Positions 60,505-64,000 of a DNA stretch of 64,000 nt are shown here, piece by piece. Both the position numbers and the translations under genes were made by a program. The notes under the pieces were generated by a model. The model was given only the letters and a program-made list of their open reading frames with translations. It had not been told where the DNA came from and did not search any database. The first letter of the stretch is position 1, and each line of letters starts with the position of its first letter. The stretch comes from Limibacillus halophilus (GTDB taxonomy: Bacteria > Pseudomonadota > Alphaproteobacteria > Kiloniellales > CECT-8803): positions 62,001-126,000 of the forward strand of contig NZ_JACHXA010000007.1 in NCBI RefSeq assembly GCF_014191775.1, given 5' to 3'.

Positions 60505-60711
60505 ATGTCCGGTGTTTGCCTTATGGCGGATCTAGAGGCCCGCATTTCCACGCTTCAAGGGCAACTGCCCGAGGACCTGACGCGACAGGAATTAAAGGTG
60601 CGCCTCGTGGCCTTGCTCGCGGCCGAGATGGGTGTGCAGGAGTATGTCGCCGAAGAGGCCGTAGAGGCTTGGACCGCCACACATTTGCGAGATGGCGAAG
60701 AGCGCGGCTAG
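60505..60711 (+). CDS. Small acidic hypothetical protein
   Basis: 68 residues from ATG 60505 behind GGAGAAAGG. Helical, acidic (LEARISTLQGQLPEDLTRQE, AAEMGVQEYVAEEAVEAW). No family recognised. A longer frame from 60442 starts at TTG and lacks a ribosome site. Its stop overlaps the stop of the convergent LysR gene by 4 bases. Confidence 0.5.
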   Translation: MSGVCLMADLEARISTLQGQLPEDLTRQELKVRLVALLAAEMGVQEYVAEEAVEAWTATHLRDGEERG

Positions 60712-61598
60712 GCGTCGCGGGCAAATTTCTCCTCTAGTATCCGCCGAAACCCTGTTATCGCGAGTGTTGCCGCAGGACTGTCCTGCGAATTTCGCGCCAG
60801 CGCATAGATCGGTAGCTTCAGAACGGGAGCGGTCTCAACACGCTTCAGGCGTCCGCTTTTCAGATCGCCACCAACCAGGCTGAAGGGGAGGTAGCCGCTG
60901 CCTTTGGTTTCCAGCACCATTCGGTAGGCAAGCAGTCCTATGGAAATTACCAGTCCCGGATCGGCAAACTCCGGAAAGTGGGCCCGGTGCGCCACGGCAA
61001 AGTCACGCCCCCAGTCGACGTAGATATAACCTTTTGGAAGGTTTCGCGACATCCGGCCCTGACCGGAACCGGTGCGCTCCAGCGATCCCGGGTCGCCGAC
61101 CAAAACAAGATCTTCCTCGCCGAGTCTGATGAGGTTTAGTCCAGGCCGGCTGTCGGGTGTGTACATGACAACCAGGTCGAAAAGCCCCTCAGCCATGCGC
61201 GACATCAATGTTTCCGGCGTTCCTGAATCAAGGCGCAGCGCGACATCGGGTGCCGTGCTGCGCATCCAAGGGACCCAGCTATCGAGGAGACGAAGCCAGA
61301 GTCCTGCTTCACTGCCGATGCGAAGCCGCTCGCTGTAACGTTCCGGCAGTACCACATCCTGGCGTGCATGCTCCCAGGTCTCCACAAGCTGAAGGGCATG
61401 TCGGTGAAAATGGCGCCCGGCGGCGGTCAACTCCGCGCCGCGCTTGCCGCGCTGAAACAGGCTCGCGCCCAGGGAATCCTCCAATGTCTTGATGCGGCTG
61501 CTGACAGTGGATTGCGATACATGCAGCCGCTCCGAAGCTTCGGAGAAGCTGCCGTAGGTCGTGACATCGATGAATGTCCGAATCAGAGATAAGTCCAT
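60708..61598 (-). CDS. LysR-family transcriptional regulator
   Basis: 296-residue regulator with the N-terminal winged helix (SLIRTFIDVTTYGSFSEASE, RLHVSQSTVSSRIKTLEDSL, LFQRGKRGAELTAAG) and a LysR substrate-binding domain. Divergent from the 5-formyl-THF cyclo-ligase gene. The gap carries an inverted repeat TGGCAA...GGCGG / CCGCC...TTGCCA at 61681-61710, which may be part of the regulated promoter. Ligand unknown. Confidence 0.88.
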   Translation of the reverse strand: MDLSLIRTFIDVTTYGSFSEASERLHVSQSTVSSRIKTLEDSLGASLFQRGKRGAELTAAGRHFHRHALQLVETWEHARQDVVLPERYSERLRIGSEAGLWLRLLDSWVPWMRSTAPDVALRLDSGTPETLMSRMAEGLFDLVVMYTPDSRPGLNLIRLGEEDLVLVGDPGSLERTGSGQGRMSRNLPKGYIYVDWGRDFAVAHRAHFPEFADPGLVISIGLLAYRMVLETKGSGYLPFSLVGGDLKSGRLKRVETAPVLKLPIYALARNSQDSPAATLAITGFRRILEEKFARDA

Positions 61599-61680
61599 GT
61601 TGTGGACTATATATCGGAATTATCGATAGATATTAGAGAAAAGTTTCGTTTGTCAGATATAAAAATCTACGGAACGATAG

Positions 61681-61710
61681 TGGCAAGGCGGCGCTGACCG
61701 CCATTTGCCA
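61681..61710. promoter_or_regulatory. Inverted repeat before the cyclo-ligase gene
   Basis: TGGCAAGGCGG and CCGCCATTTGCCA flank a CGCTGA loop; a possible LysR-type site or RNA hairpin in the 5' region of the cyclo-ligase gene. Confidence 0.35.
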
Positions 61711-61730
61711 TTATTGGGACATGGTCGCTT

Positions 61731-62378
61731 ATGAACAATGCGTCGCCGATACTTCAACTATCCAAATCGCCTGGGGCTTGCGGAGGGGATGTCGGACCGG
61801 ACCCTACTGACTGGGAGGCCGTCCGCCCTTGGCGCCGCAACACCCGTGCTTTGATGCGCTCACGCCGGATGGCGATGAATCGAACCGAGCGCGCTGAGAA
61901 AACAACGGCGCTGCTATCCAACCTCCGGGCCGCATTCGGATTGTCCGATCCCAGTTGTATCGGCTTTTACTGGCCCTTCAAGGGCGAGCCGGACATGCGC
62001 GGCTTTGTGCGGGAGCAGATTCGCCATGGCGCTGCGGCAGCGCTTCCGGTGGTTGTCGAGAAAGCTGCGCCGGTCGAATTCTGGCGTTGGCAGCCCCGCC
62101 AACCCTTGGCGCGTGGCATATGGGACATCCCCATTCCCGCAGAACGGGAGGTTGTGCTGCCGACAGTACTGTTGGTTCCGCTGCTGGGTTTCGATCAGCA
62201 AGGGTACCGTTTGGGGTATGGCGGCGGCTACTACGATCGGACGCTGGCCTCTTGCCGGCAACGTCCACATGCGATCGGCGTCGGTTTCGAGGTTGGCAGA
62301 TTGGACTCAATTCATCCTTTTCCGCATGACATTCCGATGGATGTAATCGTGACGGAAGAGGGAATCTTCAGGAGGTAA
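61731..62378 (+). CDS. 5-formyltetrahydrofolate cyclo-ligase family protein
   Basis: 215 residues. Family marks: the Arg-rich N-terminal helix (WRRNTRALMRSRRMAMNRTE), IGFYWPFKGEPDMRGF, FWRWQPRQPLARGIWDIPIP and the hallmark LGYGGGYYDRTLA. It would convert 5-formyl-THF to 5,10-methenyl-THF using ATP. The folate link fits with the folate-dependent demethylases elsewhere in the window, but the gene is not near them. The first ~25 residues are an unusual extension; 6 bases separate its stop from the next gene. Confidence 0.85.
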   Translation: MNNASPILQLSKSPGACGGDVGPDPTDWEAVRPWRRNTRALMRSRRMAMNRTERAEKTTALLSNLRAAFGLSDPSCIGFYWPFKGEPDMRGFVREQIRHGAAAALPVVVEKAAPVEFWRWQPRQPLARGIWDIPIPAEREVVLPTVLLVPLLGFDQQGYRLGYGGGYYDRTLASCRQRPHAIGVGFEVGRLDSIHPFPHDIPMDVIVTEEGIFRR

Positions 62379-62383
62379 TCGGC

Positions 62384-62671
62384 ATGGATTTCAACAGCGA
62401 GAGCTTTGACAGAGTATTCTTGACCCTCAATGCGCGCCGATTGGAGGAACGCTCGGTCGTTACCAAGGCCGCGCTGTTGGCGACACTGGGGACACTTTCC
62501 GTACTGATCTTGTACCTCCTCTACGCCGAAGTACAAGTCATGGCTTACCTGGCCGATGCCGGGGGGTTCGCCGCCGTCTTCTTGATCTATGGGGTCATGG
62601 TGCCCTTGGCGGGCGTCCTGTGGATCTGGTTGTTTAGCCGCCTGTTGCCGCTCTACTCCGACAGAAGCTGA
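62384..62671 (+). CDS. Small two-helix membrane protein
   Basis: 95 residues with two hydrophobic helices (about 28-46 and 58-82; VLILYLLYAEVQVMAYLADA between). N-terminal amphipathic segment. No family recognised. Starts 5 bases after the cyclo-ligase stop, so it is probably in its operon. Confidence 0.55.
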   Translation: MDFNSESFDRVFLTLNARRLEERSVVTKAALLATLGTLSVLILYLLYAEVQVMAYLADAGGFAAVFLIYGVMVPLAGVLWIWLFSRLLPLYSDRS

Positions 62672-62819
62672 GCGCCGGGTTTCGGGCGGGATTCCAGCAG
62701 TGACAGGCCTGACAATACCTGCATCGGGAACCTTTTCTTCCTTGTGTGCATCAAATGACTGTACGGCGCTTTTTGTCGCCGCAGGCATTCCAGATGTACG
62801 ACAGCAAGGGAGATACTCC

Positions 62820-63425
62820 GTGTCCATTCAGAACCCTTTTCCGACCTCGTTCCTTTCCCGTGAACTCTTGACCAAGCCGTTGAATCGCCGTGTTGCCTTG
62901 GGCCGTCTTGGTGGCGGCGTTCTCAGCGCTGCGGCGGTTGCGCTTATGGCCGGGCAAGACAATGTTGCAAAGGCGCACAGCAGCGGCGATACCGCCAATG
63001 ACGTAACGATCCTGAACACGGCGCTTAGCGCAGAATTGGAAGCGATCGCAGCCTATCAGGTCGGCGCTGAGAGCGGCTTGCTGAGCAAAGGCGTGTTGGG
63101 CGTGGCGGTGCAATTCCAAGGCCACCACAAGGAACATGCAGACGTTCTGGCTGACACCGTCAAGAAGTTGGGCGGAACACCCTCCGAAGCCAAGCAAGAG
63201 TACATGTTCCCGACCGATCAGTTGAAATCCGAGGCCGATGTGCTGCAGTTTGCCGCAGGGCTTGAGCGCGGCGCGGTCAGCGCTTATCTGGGCGCTGTGC
63301 CACTGTTCGATAATCGCGACCTCGCAAAGGCGGCGGCCTCGATCCTTGGCGACGAAGCGATGCACTGGGCTGTCCTTCGTCAGGCACTGGGCGAGAACCC
63401 GGTTCCCTCCGCCTTCGTAAACTGA
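62820..63425 (+). CDS. Tat-exported ferritin-like protein
   Basis: 201 residues. GTG at 62820 follows AGGGAG at a normal distance. The N terminus has a twin-arginine-like LNRRVALGRLGGGVLSAAAV signal. The mature part is a ferritin-like four-helix bundle (LNTALSAELEAIAAYQVGAE, FQGHHKEHADVLADTVKKL, AAGLERGAVSAYLGA, ILGDEAMHWAVLRQAL) with Glu/His pairs that could bind a diiron site. Related families include DUF4439 and Ferritin_2-like proteins. Located in the periplasm next to a cytochrome c gene, so iron or redox handling is plausible. Confidence 0.75.
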   Translation: MSIQNPFPTSFLSRELLTKPLNRRVALGRLGGGVLSAAAVALMAGQDNVAKAHSSGDTANDVTILNTALSAELEAIAAYQVGAESGLLSKGVLGVAVQFQGHHKEHADVLADTVKKLGGTPSEAKQEYMFPTDQLKSEADVLQFAAGLERGAVSAYLGAVPLFDNRDLAKAAASILGDEAMHWAVLRQALGENPVPSAFVN

Positions 63426-63443
63426 TTACACCCTCTCTCCCCC

Positions 63444-63481
63444 GGGGCGGCACCTTTCCCTCTCTCCTCTGGTGCCGCCCC
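63444..63481. terminator. GC-rich hairpin after the ferritin-like gene
   Basis: Perfect 11-base inverted repeat GGGGCGGCACC (63444-63454) and GGTGCCGCCCC (63471-63481) with a 16-base pyrimidine loop, 18 bases after the stop. No T-run; a processing or attenuation hairpin before the cytochrome gene. Confidence 0.55.
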
Positions 63482-63520
63482 ACTCGTTACTCATCCAAGC
63501 AGGAAAGGTTGAAGGAGATC

Positions 63521-63913
63521 ATGCTTCGGCTTGCCTTATCTCTGGTTCTTTCAGTCTTCATGGCCTCGGTCGCGTCGGCAGAAACAGCAACGACCGGCGA
63601 CCCGCAGCGTGGTGAAGACCTCTATGGGCGGTGTCTGGCTTGTCACGCGCAGAGTTACGACCGAACCGGCCCCAAACATTGTGGTCTGATGGGCCGGGCG
63701 GCGGGCGGCGTCGAGGGGTTCCACTACTCCAAGGCCCTTCGGAACTCCGGCATCATCTGGGATGCGCAATCCCTGGATCAATTCCTCGAAGCACCCCGTC
63801 GCGCGGTACCGGGAACGACGATGGCTTATGCTGGCATTCCCGACCAAAAGGACCGACAGGACTTGATTGCTTATATCGCTACCTTGACGCCGGAAAACCC
63901 TGCCTGCCAGTAG
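63521..63913 (+). CDS. Class I cytochrome c
   Basis: 130-residue periplasmic cytochrome with a Sec signal (cleavage near VASA-ETA). Heme motif CLACH; the GPKHCGLMGRAAGGVEGFHYS segment and the axial Met in PGTTMAYAGI are typical of cytochrome c2-like proteins, as is YIATLT near the end. Extra cysteines (KHCGLMG, ENPACQ) may form a disulphide. ATG 63521 behind GAAGGAGAT. Likely electron carrier; possible partner of the ferritin-like protein upstream. Confidence 0.88.
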   Translation: MLRLALSLVLSVFMASVASAETATTGDPQRGEDLYGRCLACHAQSYDRTGPKHCGLMGRAAGGVEGFHYSKALRNSGIIWDAQSLDQFLEAPRRAVPGTTMAYAGIPDQKDRQDLIAYIATLTPENPACQ

Positions 63914-63921
63914 TCGCCGAT

Positions 63922-64000
63922 CTAGCGGTACCTGTAGAACTGCCGAAAGGCGGCGCAACAGCGCTCCAGTCCATCATCGTCGATGTCCTTGTGCAAGACG
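63922..64000 (-). CDS. Partial gene at the right edge
   Basis: The minus strand from the window end reads VLHKDIDDDGLERCCAAFRQ and then FYRYR-stop at 63922-63924, a plausible C-terminal end of a protein whose body lies outside the window. Too short for a family call. Confidence 0.35.
   Translation of the reverse strand, partial: VLHKDIDDDGLERCCAAFRQFYRYR

Noticed and set aside
61599-61730. 6S RNA next to the 5-formyl-THF cyclo-ligase gene
   Set aside because: The usual 6S position was examined, but the gap is only 132 bases and shows no long closed bulged hairpin.
1-64000. tRNA, rRNA, CRISPR arrays, insertion sequences or integrase
   Set aside because: Scanned by eye for T-arm motifs, repeat-spacer periodicity, transposase or integrase motifs and found none.

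Overview
The window looks like chromosomal DNA of a heterotrophic, probably marine or halotolerant alphaproteobacterium (Rhodospirillales-like; an inference). The evidence is moderately high G+C by eye, GAAC-N7-GAAC SOS boxes of the alphaproteobacterial LexA type, a TGC/GCA-flanked Fur/Irr-type box, many periplasmic-binding-protein ABC operons, and a GcvT-fused demethylating dehydrogenase pair. I found no rRNA, tRNA, CRISPR array, insertion sequence or prophage.

Layout. 0.2-2.0 kb: MscS-type channel and a secreted DM13 protein. 2.4-7.6 kb: a polyamine-type ABC operon ending in a TIM-barrel isomerase. 7.6-10 kb: small secreted protein, a decayed isomerase gene, and a DEAD-box helicase. 10-17.7 kb: a second polyamine-type ABC operon with an SDR dehydrogenase, divergent from a LuxR-type regulator and a GMC oxidoreductase; a family of GAGGG-TATACCTC operators lies between them. 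17.8-21.8 kb: His/Lys-rich secreted protein, AlaC-like aminotransferase, a possible small RNA, and a Fur-box-flanked pair (acidic periplasmic protein and PiuC-like hydroxylase). 21.8-25.2 kb: polar amino-acid ABC operon. 25.3-33.3 kb: DUF6314 protein, AraC regulator, AhpD-like and YHS proteins, a TetR-controlled GST/cupin pair, EamA exporter, amidase, EthD-like protein. 33.4-38.5 kb: a surface-glycan-type cluster (two sulfotransferase-like proteins, a DUF707 protein, a GT2-methyltransferase fusion). 39.1-42.5 kb: two paralogous secreted beta-helix proteins separated by AT-rich DNA. 42.7-45.3 kb: PhzF and isopenicillin-N-synthase-like pair plus an unknown protein.

45.3-57.2 kb is the most coherent system: a seven-gene minus-strand operon encoding a betaine-type ABC transporter (binding protein, ATPase with CBS domains, a permease made of two fused ProW domains), two choline-kinase-like phosphotransferases and two sarcosine/dimethylglycine-dehydrogenase-like flavoproteins, with a divergent DeoR-type regulator. 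It reads as uptake, phosphorylation and folate-linked oxidative N-demethylation of a methylated amine or amino-alcohol; the substrate is not deducible from sequence.

57.2-64 kb: a SleB-type cell-wall hydrolase whose promoter sits between two SOS boxes, release factor 3, an EamA transporter, a LysR regulator divergent from a 5-formyl-THF cyclo-ligase, a small membrane protein, a twin-arginine ferritin-like protein and a cytochrome c. The window ends inside a minus-strand gene.
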